From Ceratobasidium sp. AG-K (taxonomy: Eukaryota; Basidiomycota; Agaricomycetes; Cantharellales; Ceratobasidiaceae), in contig JAWNGF010000015.1 of assembly GCA_037039685.1 (NCBI GenBank), positions 263,001 through 327,000 of the forward strand: DNA of 64,000 nt, given 5' to 3'. A model generated the notes under the pieces. The model had not been told where the DNA came from. It did not search any database and worked only from the letters and a program-made list of their open reading frames with translations. The translations under genes were made by a program, and so were the position numbers. Below are positions 1-12,161 of this stretch, piece after piece; within the stretch, counting starts at the first letter, position 1; each line of letters begins with the position of its first letter.

Positions 1-2270
1 TTGATACGTTGATGGAAGTTTGTAATGTAATGACACCAGACATTGTATGTTATCCCAATGGGGAGTGGGTCACTTCGGCGCTTAAGTATGTAAGCAATTA
101 GCGAACCGAGCGCGTGGTCGGCATATGCAAAGCTTGATACAAAACAAAAATCGATTAGCAATAGAGCATTGAGATATAGGAACCAACACACCATTCCCCC
201 TTGTAGAAATCTGAGGCGCCCCGAGGAAGGATGCACGAGTGACTTGTACAACTGAACATACCAACCCCGGTGACATCGCGCCTGACCCATCTGACGGACG
301 TGACATTTCCCGCCTTATGGTTATCGCAGTCTGGCTTCTCCTACGTCAGATTAAAGTATCAATACATGTGTGTATAAACCATAAGTAGACGATACCTACC
401 GCGCGCCTTGGCTGAGGAACCAACTCCGTCCAGAGCTTGTAGGCATCTTTAAGCGCAAAGTAAGCCTTGTTGTCCGATAAGCATACATTGTTCTGGTCAA
501 CTTTCTTGCACTTCCAGACATTACATGCGTTTCCGTCGTAGCTAATCCATATCCGAAAATATACTCTGAGGAGTATAGTTATGTCAATGTACCGACTAGC
601 TTGTGTCCGGGAATGTGACATACCGTTCCCTATCTAAGACCTCGTGCCACTCGAAATTAATGCCAGGCCAAGGGCGGCATACACAGTCAACGGCTTGGTC
701 GCCAGGATGCACATCGATTTCGGGGTGAGCAGGAAAAATATGGCCAAACTGGCGAAGCAGTGAGAGGAGCATATAGCGACGGTGGGTCCACATAAGCTCG
801 CGATAATGATCACCAACCTCGCTTGGGAACCCTGGTTTAGTAAAGGAGCTCAGAACTGCGTAGTACTTGTGGCCCGAAGTTCGCCCAACTGTGGTAAGTA
901 GATCATACATCTCCAACAACGAGAAAGTGACGGCTGATTCTGGATGACAATGGGAGCAGGGGAAGAGACCAGCTTGTAGCAACTGGCATGTTTGAGGTAG
1001 ATGTCTCTTGCATGTACAGTAGCGCACCCGAATGGGCATAAAGCCGTTGAGATCAGCGACAAGCAGATTCCAACTGTCCGTGTTTGTCGTGAGCTAGCTC
1101 ACTCCATCAGACTCGCCTGTCGTCTCGCCCGCCTGTTCCCTTCTTTTGTGTTTGTGTTCCGTTCCCGTTCGCCGCGTTGCCACCTTCTTGTGGTTATTCT
1201 GTTACATTGTGTAACGCGGCTGTGCTTTGTACGAGTCATGTCTGTTCATACAGCATGACTCACTTGGACACTCCTGACTGGTAGACTGTTTGACTCATGT
1301 GGCTGCGCCTTGTATGACTCGGCCACTTCTCGATTATATATAGAGGACTAACAAGCCTGGTAACCCCAGCTTGTTTTGTCTCGTCAAAACATCCCATTCG
1401 AGTGACACTTTGAACCACCCCTACCCTCAAGAGCCTACAGACACTTAAGTGTGTTGCGGTTCAAGAGGTCACTTAGGTCTTAGTGCCATCCACTCTCCCT
1501 TGCGGCTTGTCTCATAGCCACCAAGAAGAAGCTTACGACAGTGTTGGACTTACACTCCTTCCCGCCATGTCCCAGGAACAAACAATACTTGAGTTCTTCG
1601 CGGGAGATATTGTCGTCTTCCCACAAAGAGCCATCCCAAGTTTTTATTCGATGAGTTGGGGTATACTGGTGAGTGCAAATCAGACATTCGGAGCAGATGA
1701 TACCACAGCTGAGGCACATAGTGCAGCGATGGAAGGTGTTGGTCCCTTTCTCACATAAAGAGCAGGTAGGGGACGAAGGCGGAGCGTCATGTGAATACCA
1801 TTTGCAAAGATACTCGTCCACGTAGGAATCAAGCCATTCGCGCAAGTTTTCGTTGGGGGTCTATAGGAATCAACTACATATGCTGCTTGAAGAATCAATG
1901 CAACGCTTACCTTGTGCGGTTTTTTTCGCTCAGAAGTGTTGTCTTTGGGTTCGGGACATGGTGCGGCCGTCTCACTCTCAGTCGGTGAGACGAATTGATC
2001 ATCCTGCAGGGGCGTGGCCTGCGGGGCCTGGACATTAGATTGAGCCAGGTAAGTCTCGCCAGCACTGATGGTGGCTTGCAGATTTGACAAATTGGGAGGT
2101 GGGGCGCGAGGTGCATCGAATTCCCAGGAAGAAGGGGTTGCTTTGGGTCACCCTCTGCGTCTCTTTGGAGGTGGCTGAACCGGTCCTTCAGGTTCGTCCA
2201 AAGTAACACAAATTTCGGCATCAATATCTCGGTCCACAGAGACAAACGGCTTTTGCGGCCTCCAATGCAT
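1..2270 (-). mobile_element. KDZ-type transposase with CxC2-like cysteine cluster, decayed, runs off left edge
   Basis: Minus-strand exons join into a KDZ (Kyakuja-Dileera-Zisupton) transposase N-terminal half. In order: an ATG at 2270 (MHWRPQKPF); a serine/proline-rich linker; a Cys/His cluster (CSLCEKG, CTMCLSC, CSECLIC) with LGHGGKEC near 1570; then, beyond the inserted LTR, DLNGF and a C-T-C pair; GLFPCSHC near 980; PWPGINF near 660; and ITYNVWCHY near 25, the usual KDZ 'YD..C.Y' segment. Introns with GT-AG ends lie at 1861-1910 and 566-623. The reading is broken by an in-frame TGA at 2148-2150 and by a solo LTR at 1085-1540. These elements are abundant in Basidiomycota and are thought to move by cut and paste. 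The catalytic core should lie left of the window. This copy looks inactive. Confidence 0.85.
1085..1540 (+). mobile_element. Solo LTR inserted in the KDZ transposase
   Basis: A 456-bp segment starts TGTCGT and ends ACGACA, a 6-bp terminal inverted repeat. It is flanked on both sides by the 5-bp direct repeat GTGTT (1080-1084 and 1541-1545). Removing it with one repeat restores the KDZ reading frame exactly (ECKSN then T-DSWNLLVADLNGF). A TATATATAG box near 1335 suggests plus orientation. TG...CA ends and a 5-bp target duplication are the standard signature of Ty1/copia or Ty3/gypsy LTRs. No internal retrotransposon coding sequence is present, so this is a solo LTR left by LTR-LTR recombination. 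Confidence 0.9.
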
Positions 2271-4153
2271 AAGGAAAGGTGAAAGGAGACAGGTAGACGG
2301 AAGCGAGGGTTAAATATTGACTCAGCACGAGAAATGAGCTTCAAACAGTATCACATGTGTTTCAAAAGACGATGATTGGGTCATTAATAAGCATAAGTAT
2401 AATCAATTTGAAGAGTATAATCCCATATCGGTTTATCATCATAGCTGATTATACTGCGTGGACATACTGGAGCTGGAGGGGGATTCAATACGTTTGGGCA
2501 GGCGAGTCAGCCAGACCCCCAAAGACTTGCAAATTGTTTGGAAGTTTTAGTGTTGCCAAATTTTCAGTATCATCACAAAATGGTATGGTATAATCAGCCA
2601 ACAAGCATATGGTACTTGATTATATACGCAAATGTGCCCAGAAGCCGGGAGGGAGGGGGGAATTTGCCTTGTAGCCGCTCAAATGATTCAAGGAGACCCC
2701 CAACGCTTCCTGAAGGCTGACGCATGCAGGTAACATGGATGGTTGTGCAAAAGTTTCGCCCGGCCCGAACCTATCGGCATCACCTTGCTGGTGAGCCGGG
2801 CTGGTTAATGGAGAACGCGTAAAATTAAAACTCAGCTCAAACCAATCACAACAAGTCATCCCAACCAAGGTGAAATGTGATCCGGAAGTGGGGTAAATAG
2901 GTGGCCTGGTAAGCTTAGGGAAGTATTCATTAACAAACTGCTACAGTTCATGCAGGTGTTATCAGGTACAACCATGAGTCATTTACGCATATTCTATTGA
3001 GATGATCTCGGAGCATGTGCTCCAGAGTCCGCACACAATGACATGACCGGTTGTGCTGAATCAATTGATGCAAACCCGTGTGCCAAGAGACTGAGCCACA
3101 AATGCGCATTCATATTGTGCACGCTTATACGATTACAACAGAAAAACCTTGGTGTGACAGTTAATCAATAACCCAGTTGGTCAAGGGTGGTCTGACGTCC
3201 TACATTTGTACTGACTAGACGCTGTCGTGGTTGATTTGCGTTAATTATGCGTCTGTACCAGCACCAATCTGCATATACTCACGTATAGGCTCATTGTGCA
3301 ACTGGATAGAGTTTGCTTCTTGCTGAACCCATGTATTGCTGGGTATTCAACCTGACTCTGAGTCTTTTGGGTCCGTGCATCCCTAGATTAGGGGTCATGC
3401 AGCGCGATTTCGAAAGCAATTTTGTTCCCAAGTAATTTGTATGGCCTCGGGTTACGGACTTGCTGGCTCTTAGCAAACATCCCTCTCATTTATCTATCAA
3501 CATTACTAGGCTCTAGGTAGTATCTTGTACCTTGCATAGGCGCTATACTATGCTGGTCGGAAGTCCCACCTGTGAATAAATCGTGCAACTGCGTGTGCAA
3601 TGCATTGACATATGCCTCACTTTGACAGGAACAATAGTGCATATTTGAACCATGTCTTGCATGCCCCTACCGTAAGGTTTTAGCTCATAACCACTCAAGA
3701 GATTGATGTGCATAAGTGCGTATATGTGTAAGCCAATATCATAAGTTCATCTCAGGTGATGTGGAGAATCTCCGTGGCGTTTGCGGCAATGATGTTGCAT
3801 GCACGAGTAAAAACGTGGAGGTGCGTTTGACGTGCCTGGAAGTGTGGTCATTACGTGGGGGCAACCCTTTCAATGGGTAATCTTGATATGGAATCCACCG
3901 ATTGGTTCGCCGCATAGAGGCAAAGCTCAGGGATTCCCATGCGATATCACTGTTGCTACGCATCCGATCCGCTTGCCATGTAAGGCCTTCAACGTAAAAC
4001 ATCAAACACAAGGTCAGTGTGATCATACGCATGATTATACTCTGATTATTATCAAAACCAAATGTTTTTACGGAGGCAAACCCCGTTCCCCCTCCTATTC
4101 TACTCTCTTTGCACGAGTACTCCCATATCTACCTCTGAGAAATCTCCACAACC
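2271..4153. other. Intergenic, no gene supported
   Basis: I see only short scattered open frames without coding character. AT-rich stretches near 2395-2460 and 2590 carry loose copies of GATTATAC and GTATAATC, the words that dominate the repeat field at 9-11 kb. The last part (about 4010-4153) is the likely promoter and 5' UTR of the next gene. Confidence 0.5.
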
Positions 4154-7100
4154 ATGCCCGGGCCTTCCTCGCCGAAGCGCAAGCAGAAGCAACAAGAGGC
4201 AAAAGAAAAGGCCGCTATAAGAGAGGAAGTCAAGGTATATACCCTCCCCTGTAAATACGCACCTGCTGAGGACTCGGTCGTTCACACGTTGTCGACTGAG
4301 CTTACTCCCAAAGGCAGAGCTTGGTGGAATGAGTTTGGGGGGAAGGGCAAGGCGTTTGATAATCAGGCGGGCAATAGGGGCAACCCAAATGGCGCGATGA
4401 ACTGGGTGTGGGGGAAATACGTTAACTCTTGGTGGACCGACACATATCCTCAAGCTGCTAGCGCTTCAACCAACAATTGACTGTGGTTCTGCAGGGAGTC
4501 GGGTGCGGGTTTGGTAAGTTACACATTTCGTTATATGACATAAGCAAGTGAAACGGGTGCTAAACACACTTGTATACTAGAAAATTTACGCCTACCTCAA
4601 CAACTGGTGTACGCGCAAGGGTGAAAACCCCGCCCCTCCTTGTTCGTCAAAGACCCCTGTTCAAAAGGTCAAAACAAAAACCTTCAGCCATGATTTTTGG
4701 CGATGGGATAACCTAGGGGTGTACGACGCGGCCATACAAGCGTTCAAGGACGAGCACGACAGAACCCCTAACTTCGGCGAGGTGCGGTTGGTGAGCAGCA
4801 AGGAGTTCAAGAAACTGTCGCCTGAGGAGCAACAGAAATGGGTGGAGAAGGCGGAGGCGGCTCTCAAAGCGAGCCGTGCACTTGCGAAGATTACCGACGC
4901 TGACCAGCGCCTCACGTAAGTCTATATATTTGATGGTTTGCTGTGCACTGACCACGTTGCAACTATAGATATGTATCCAATCTTGTTAAAACGCTTCGGG
5001 AACTCTCCAAAGACGCGGAGGTCCAAATGCTCACGCTCCTTGTCCATGAGAAGCCAAATGGAAAATATCATATTAGTCGGTAAGTTTCTAGCTCCAACAA
5101 TTTCCATATTCTGATGCCTATTTAGGGAGGTCTCCAAAGGACTCCGTGGGTTCGGAAAATCCAAAACTGTCGGATACACAATGTCTGCGCTTGAGGGATT
5201 CATTAAGGATTTGGTTGGTGAGTCAAGCGACCTAGCGGCAACGTCAGAGCCATTCTAACTTTTTCAATAGGTTTAGCGATCGACAATCCATTTCCTAAGC
5301 CAACCATGTACCCCGACTTTGCGAATGGAAACATCCCGCGGATACCTAGCTTTATGGGGTGGGGGCTCGACAAGCTACGACACCTATATCACGATTATTT
5401 CAAAGGGATGGCTGGTAAGTAATGGTGAATACCTCATCCGGGCAACATGTTCACTGACCGAATCTTGGTTTTCCAGGGGTTTCCCATAAAAGGACGCTTG
5501 AGCTGGAAAGAGATGAAGGCATCTCTCGACTATTTTTTCGACCCCAAGCGATGCCCGTTCGTTGAATTCGACGACCCCAGCTACCTTTTGCTGCCGGTAA
5601 TCCTCAGTTTCCTCCAATTCATCGTTGCGTGTCAAACTGGCAAAGTCCCCTCCCATTTGAGATTCCAATTCCACCGTATCATAGCCGGCAGCGGCCCCAT
5701 CATCCATCACTCCCAGAGCCAGGAAACCGACCAAGAAGTTGTCATGTGGGGCGGGAAGGAGGTCACGGTCCTTGTTTTTAAGGATACAGTGACGAAATGT
5801 CATCAAGCTGACGGTAAAATGAAGTATGAGCGATTGTCGCTCGACTACACCAATTTCCTTGCCTTTGGCTTAGCTCACGCGCATGCTGTTACTGCCCCAC
5901 CCGACCACTGGCTACAGTTGCCTTCCGCCGGGCCAACAATCCCCAAAGCTGTCATCTTTGGCACAGAGCTGGAGCGACTGCGTCTTTGGGCCGATTTACT
6001 ACCAAACACCAGGAAAGATCGAGTCATCCGACTTATAGACGCTACGAACGAGCACCAAGCGCACATTCCGGCTACGGTAAGTTCTTTTTGAGCTCATTTA
6101 TATTTTATCCATCTAATTTTGTGCCATTCAACAGCATCCGAAGGGTGTTTATTTATACCGTGGCGCTATCCCTCGTGTCATTCCTCTGTCCGTGCTTGAC
6201 TCACACGCCTCCGATTCTACGTGGCCCCCAGAATGCTATTTTCAGCCGCCCGGAGTAGCTCCACCAGAGGGTACTCTCTACGCCTTTGAGGTCTTTCAGA
6301 AGGAGCTGCGCGAGGCTGACGTAATCCGGCACCAACCAAGCAAAACACGCTTCGGCGGCGAAACCGGGATTGTGCGTGTGGTCCGTGCGCTCATCCAGCT
6401 CTACCTTGGCTGTCTCGCTGCCCGCGGAGATTTCACCGCTCCTGAAGACCCTCCAGCCGGTGCCAACCTCTCGCGGTTCCCCATTCACGAGCTTAGTCGA
6501 ATCGCGTCATGGATTGACGACTGGATTCTGGGGATCCAAGAAGACGTCAAGATACTCTCCCAGACGTCCGATCAACGCGAGGAAGGCCTTGCCGCGGTTC
6601 CCAAGACCATCGCTGATAACCCCAAGCCGACTCTTGACATAACCTCTCCATCCACCTCCCAAACTCTTGTTCGATCCAAGTCAAAAGGAAAGAGGCGCGC
6701 GAACACCTCAGATGACGAGGAGGCGGATCATGGGGATATCGACTTTGAGGCAATGGACATTACCTCCCAGGACAGCGACTTGGACAAAGATGGACTGGGA
6801 GCACTTGTATACGATCCCCCAGACGACGCATACCCGCCAAACGATCGACTTGGCTTACACGAACGTTACGGATTCGACCCTACCGTTCCTCATGGAGTCG
6901 TCATCAACATCGGCACTCAAGAGCAATGGGGTGAGTCCATTAACAACAGTATTGTCATTTTGTTAATTATTTCTAAAGTTGGTCTTACGGCGTCTCCCGT
7001 TTTTGGAGGGTTCCCATCGCTGTCTGCATATATTGCGCCACGCCTAGCGAATGCTGAATTGGTCATGCGGATGTTGGACGCGGTCGCGGAGGAGGCAAAG

Positions 7101-8757
7101 CGGATGAAGGCCCAATGGAACAAATTCTGTATCGACAACCCGCGAGGCACCAGCACAATATTCAAAGACGCCGCGCTGTTTGCTGCCCAGTCTGCGGAAC
7201 ATATGCGACCGCTTTCCCACGCCCAGTTCCTCCGCAAATCGCTCTGGAAACGTGCATGCGCAATGGCGCCCACTGTCTTCGCCCACTGGCAATCGATGTC
7301 GTTTGTCCTCCGCGAGTCCATACCGTTGCTTTGAACCGCTGAGCATATGATCAAGCATCGCAAATTCCCAGATCCCGGGCTCACTGCCAAACTCCTTGCA
7401 GAACGCGTCCGCGAGACGAAGCGGCACGTTATTTTCCTCGACATATACTGCTCTGAGCTTGCAGCATATCACAGGCTGGCAACAAAGCATTTCGCTAAGT
7501 GGCAAGGCGTAGGCTCCGAGGATGGAGGGGTCTTGACGATCGCGGAGTTGTCAATGATTGGCCAAACGATCGTCAACTGGGTCGAGGCCACGCATAAACT
7601 CACGACCAAGCTTAAGACGGAGCGACTCCAACTCTGGAAGGAGGAGCTAGGCCAGAACTATGAGCAGCAAGGGGACCTAGTATATTTGTTTGGGTGCCCG
7701 ACTCGGAAGGAGCAACCCAACGGCCTCGAAGGTAAGTGTTTCCAAGTTTTATTATATTTTTTAATGCGGATAACATCAACCTTGATCAGACGCAATTACC
7801 GTGCAGGCCAACAATCAAGCATCCTTGGAGGACGAATGGGACAAAGAGAAAGAAACCGACAAGCAGGCCTCAACCAGCACCACGGCCGCACCGAATTTCC
7901 AACTCAACAGCCAGTCCGTCACCCCTGCTTGTTCTCCTACCCCTGCTCGTTCTCCTGCCCCTGCTCGTTCTCCTGCCCCCGTTGTTCCAACCACGCAGAC
8001 GGCAGATTCATTGCAAAAGACCCCAGTCGTCAAGCCCCGGCCTTGGCCCAAGCCCAAGCCCGCACCCGATGCTGACTCCACCTCAGTCGTCGACTCTCCC
8101 ACTGGCCCTGAGCTTACGACAACTCGCAAGTCCACTTCGACCGGTAATATCACCTCGATTCCCGCCGAGCACATCTTTGTCCACGAGGGACAGGTCCCAG
8201 ATATCCTCATCAGCAACTCGAGTTCGGGCGGTGGGGCTAAGGGGGCAGATAGCATGGGCATGGACATGCACGTAGATGTGGAGCAGGGGACTGGCGAGGG
8301 TCTTGGCGAGGGGTATCGGTCATCCGAGGCCCCATCCCTTTCGTCACTCCAGGCGCTCGGAAACTCTATTCACACTTCTCCTCGATCCTCCATTGAGCCA
8401 CCTGCTGACAATCCACCTGCCGACGAGCCTGTTGAGGACCCGCCCGCCGACGAGCAGACTCAGGAGCCAGCTTCAGTCGACGACGCGAAGAGCAAGCGCG
8501 GGGGTAGCGTAGAGCAGGAGAAGGAGCGGGAGAAGGAGAAGGAACAGGAGCAGGAAGAGAGTCCAGAACCCCCAAAGCAGAAGTCGCCGCGTATTGACGC
8601 GCAGAAAACGGCGGAGAACACACCACAAAAGATGACGGGGGTGAAGACGAGAGGTGTGGTGAATGCGGCGAATGCGAAGAAAGCGGCCAGCACAAGGAAC
8701 AACCCACCCCGTACAGGGGTAAATAGGGTGATTTTTTGTGCAAATCTGCGTGCTTGA
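4154..8757 (+). CDS. Large hypothetical protein, about ten exons, possibly broken
   Basis: I do not recognise the family. Exons read from the sequence: 4154-4431, 4495-4513, 4581-4915, 4969-5079, 5126-5217, 5271-5414, 5477-6076, 6135-6930, 6979-7731, 7790-8757; all introns have GT-AG ends. The N-terminus is lysine-rich (SPKRKQKQQEAKEKAA). Exon 3 has a segment reminiscent of HMG-box helices (FKKLSPEEQQKWVEKAEA). The middle is globular. The C-terminal 300 residues are disordered: SPTPARSPAPARSPAP repeats near 7930 and a Glu/Lys/Gln-rich stretch near 8520. Two flaws: exon 6 ends in phase 1 but exon 7 needs a different phase at the only AG (5476), and an in-frame TGA sits at 7332-7334 in an otherwise continuous frame. 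Either this is a decaying copy or the true splicing differs there. Nuclear location is only a guess. Confidence 0.6.
7922..7982 (+). repeat. 18-bp coding minisatellite (Pro/Ala/Arg/Ser)
   Basis: About three and a half copies of an 18-bp unit (CCCCTGCTCGTTCTCCTG and variants) in tandem, encoding SPTPARSPAPARSPAP inside the disordered tail of the hypothetical protein. Confidence 0.8.
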
Positions 8758-9299
8758 GAATTTTACGATGTAACAAACCCCCACTCCCCGTTTCAAATGA
8801 ATTATTATACACGCTCTGTAATAATGTGTGATTCAGTTTACCGTTAAAAGTGAGTCCCCGTAAGCACGGGCTTCTAAATGAATGCAAGTTTTCTCCAAAG
8901 TTGAAACCCGTCTCATTTTGATTCGATTCCTCCAAGAAATTTTCAGCTCAAAATCTTAAAATTTGGACACGATCTTACCGATAGTAGTGGGAGAATAGCT
9001 CCGAGCTATTGGATGATTATACTCAGTCTATATAATCATCTTTCAAGGCAAAACGTTATTACTGCTGGTGTGATTATACCATCCGACCGCTATATATATT
9101 CGCAAGCTATCTATCTGGCACACAATCATCAACAGGAGGGGTACGCTGGGTGACGGCACACGATGATACCTGACGGGTAGCGGTGAATTTTTTATGCGCT
9201 GCAATTACAATGTCTGATGATTTAATTCTCTGTGCTATATATGTACATCAGCTCGCAGCTCATCGCAATACCAGTACCGACGAAATAATAATACTAGAG

Positions 9300-10080
9300 A
9301 AGTATCATCCCCGGTCGCACTCGATGCAGAAGCTATGGCAAAATACTATACATGGCGCTGTGCATGCCGCTGCAATCATATTATTTAGCCTTGTTATCCA
9401 TGAGCAAATACACGGAAAAGAACGACTATTCTCGGCAGCTCGTCACAGAGTGCGCGCCGGTGCAATGATTATACCAACACTCTATAATCGAGTGCCGGAC
9501 AGGGTTCTCAGCTGCCGGAGAAACAATGATACCGCCCAAGTATGATCTTTTTCAGCCGGAGATGAGGGGAAGGCAATAATACTGGATGGTAGCATAAGGC
9601 ACTATACACAACAATAGGAAAGCAGCACCGAGTGGGCAAATGAACGGACACAGCGAATATCCTTCAAGCTCGTCATACAGTGCGTGCATGCCGGCGAAAT
9701 GACTATACCAGCAACATATAATCAGCTGACAGGGAGAGTGTGCGGCTGCCGGGAATGTGATGATACATTCTGGGTATCATCATTTGCCGCCGGTGAGGGA
9801 GGTGATTATAACAGACAGACTAAATCCCCGATTATACTACATAGTCGCTTTACTCACAGGGTGATATACAGGGGAAGGGGAAACAGTAACGAGTGGGTAA
9901 ATGGACGAAAACAACGAGTGTTCTCCGCAGCTCGTCGCACGATGCATGCCGGTGAAATGATTATACCAGCAATGTATAATCAAGCAGCAGGCAGAGCTTG
10001 TGGCTGTCAGAGAAACGATGATACTCCCAGAGTATCATCTTTTACCACACATCGGGGGGGGGGGGGGATGACAATATCGG
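9300..10080. repeat. Tandem repeat family 1, about 250-bp unit, three copies
   Basis: Three diverged direct copies can be aligned on the block CAGCTCGTC...GTGC...GCCGG..AAATGATTATACCAGCA, beginning near 9433, 9667 and 9930. Each copy carries first a GATTATAC/GTATAATC dyad and, about 55 bp later, a GATGATAC/GTATCATC dyad. A run of 14 G (10054-10067) closes the third copy. Confidence 0.75.
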
Positions 10081-10389
10081 TTAGGCAACATCTGTGATGT
10101 CTGGGGCATTTTTGCGGTGAATTCCATTGTGGTATTGAGCATTCGGCCGGTAAGCTATCAGTCGGACAGGTCAGGGATATGTATTATCACCAGCAGCGCA
10201 GCTGCGACGTGATTATATGCCGTATAATCTACACGGCCGGCCGCATTCCCAGTCCGATTATACTTGACTGTATAATCGTTCTGCGGGAGCAGAAGCGTGC
10301 AGTGATTATCCGCAGGTATTCTCAAACTGGGTGCTTCATTGCCTCTACGTCGACCATTATTAAGTGTGTGAGTCAACCAGCCCGATAGC

Positions 10390-11260
10390 CTGTAGCTGAA
10401 TGCGAGCGCACGAGGATAATCATTCGTGCGCTTTGCAAGGCCAAAGTGATGATACTTGGCGTCAGTATCATCAAGCGCCGACGCGCGCATCAGGGTATGC
10501 CTGTATGCGGTTAGTTTCGGGCGCATACACCTATTTCCGTGTCTAATAGGATGCGAACCGCCTGTAGCTGTTCTGAGCATTTGAAAACAATCATCGACGC
10601 GCTTTGCATGGCAAAAGTGATGATACTTCATGTGAGTATCATGAAGCGCCGGCACGGGCGTCGAGTATGCCTATGTGTGATTACTTTTTAGGTATATCAA
10701 TATAGCTCTGTGTCTAACGGAGCGTAAAACATCTGTATCTGATCCGAGCATTCGGGGATAATTCTTCGCGCGCTTCCCGCAACGAAGTGATAATACCAAC
10801 TCAAAGTATCATCAAGCATCGGCGCGGGCATCGAGCATACCTATATGCGACTAGTTTTCGGATTCATCTATACGGGTGCGTGCCTAATGGTGCGTGGAGC
10901 AACTAATCCAGCAGCCTACAGCTAAATCCGAGTGCACAAGGATAATCATCCGCACGCTTTGCATGGCAAAAGTGACGATACTGCACCGAGGTATCATCAA
11001 GCGCCGATGCAGGCATCGAGTATGCCTACGGGCGATTAGCTTTTGAGTGTATTTATATCATTTGCGTGTCAAATCCGTATGAAATATGCACCCATCAATC
11101 TAGCGACCCAAAGATAATCGCGCGCACGCGTTGCACAGCAAAACGATGATACTGTACCGAAGCATTATCAAGCGTCGACGCGAACATTGAACATATCTGT
11201 ATGCGACTAGTTTTCAAGTGTACTTATATATCTTACATGTCTAATAGAGCTTATCTGATC
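10390..11260. repeat. Tandem repeat family 2, about 170-bp unit, five copies
   Basis: Five diverged copies align on GATAATCATC.. / GCGCTTTGCATGGCAAAAGTGATGATACT / AGTATCATCAAGCGCCG, with dyad centres near 10460, 10631, 10801, 10986 and 11157, a spacing of about 160-187 bp. Each unit then has a GTATGCCTAT..GCGATTAG block and a weakly conserved TGTCTAAT block. No open frame is shared between copies. Confidence 0.8.
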
Positions 11261-11650
11261 TGTAGTATGCCAGCCCTCGGTGAGGTATAATCAACCTGCA
11301 CGGACACATGGCACACGATTATACCGTAAGCATAGACCCAGCTTTATTACCCGGTCGTATGTACACTCTAATCCACGAGCAAACCATGTTCAAAATGCTG
11401 GTATGTATTATAATGTGATAATACATGAGTGGGTATAATCTATAATTGTGGTATGACGAAGATGCGGGGGAGGTGAGGGAAGGTCCGGTCGGCAGCGGGC
11501 CCACGACTGGGCCCCTTCGCCGCTGACACCCTACCTACAGTGATTATGCAAAGCTGCGGGCGAGTTGGCGGCGATACGTACCGTGATTATACTCAAATAA
11601 ATGAGGGCCTCTACCTTGATCATACAATACTTTTACTGCAGTGACTCAGA

Positions 11651-12161
11651 CATGCGATCACTGAACCAGTCGCGGAAATTCACTATACGTCTAAACGTCG
11701 TCCCACCGCTGCCCAGCGTCTATCGCAGGGAGAAAGATGGAAAAAAGCCTGGAACGTTTTCCATGGCGGTTCCGTGAAGAAGCGACGATGAGAAGCTTGA
11801 GAGCCCTGGATGTGATGTAACATATTACGTCTCTCGGCTAGCCACATCCGATAGGAGTAATTCTAAATCTTCATACTGACATATCACTGCGTGAAAACTG
11901 AGTCTCTTACGCGATCTTGCCTCGGTGGGAATCTTGTGGAGACTGGGTGATAATTGAAGTGCTTTTGTTTTTATGATACAAGACCCTTGAGTTGGACATA
12001 CATGTGAAAATATCGAGCCCAACGATTTAAGTATCTGCATTTAACCTGCAACCGAGCTCAGCGAAAACCGTACGCATTAGTTGAGGCTCGGAGGGCTCGT
12101 TTACGCAAACGAGCCTATACCAGCACGTGTGGTTTTTGCCGGGGGGGGGGGGGGGGACGTA
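11651..12161. other. Intergenic, no gene supported
   Basis: I see no supported gene. A run of 16 G lies at 12141-12156, immediately beyond the P450 stop codon. Confidence 0.5.

Larger units (their letters stand above)
8998..11650. repeat. Non-coding repeat field with short GATKATAC / GTATMATC dyads
   Basis: No coding frame of substance. The segment is filled with short inverted pairs of two related words, GATTATAC/GTATAATC and GATGATAC/GTATCATC, mostly separated by 3-9 nt. Clear cases: 9012-9040 (10-bp arms), 9467-9489, 9701-9723, 9758-9782, 9958-9982, 10017-10039 (10-bp arms), 10211-10229, 10255-10278, 10447-10473 (10-bp arms), 10620-10642. Weaker ones follow at 10788, 10973 and 11145. A wider pair lies at 11284-11325. 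They sit inside two tandem repeat families, annotated separately. Confidence 0.8.

Noticed and set aside
3284..3380. tRNA-like stretch (A-box-like GCAACTGGATAGAG, B-box-like GGTATTCAACC)
   Set aside because: No acceptor or anticodon stems can be drawn and the B-box is poor. At best a degenerate tRNA-derived fragment.
9012..11325. CRISPR array
   Set aside because: Units are 170-250 bp, diverged and non-uniform, and the sequence is eukaryotic nuclear DNA.
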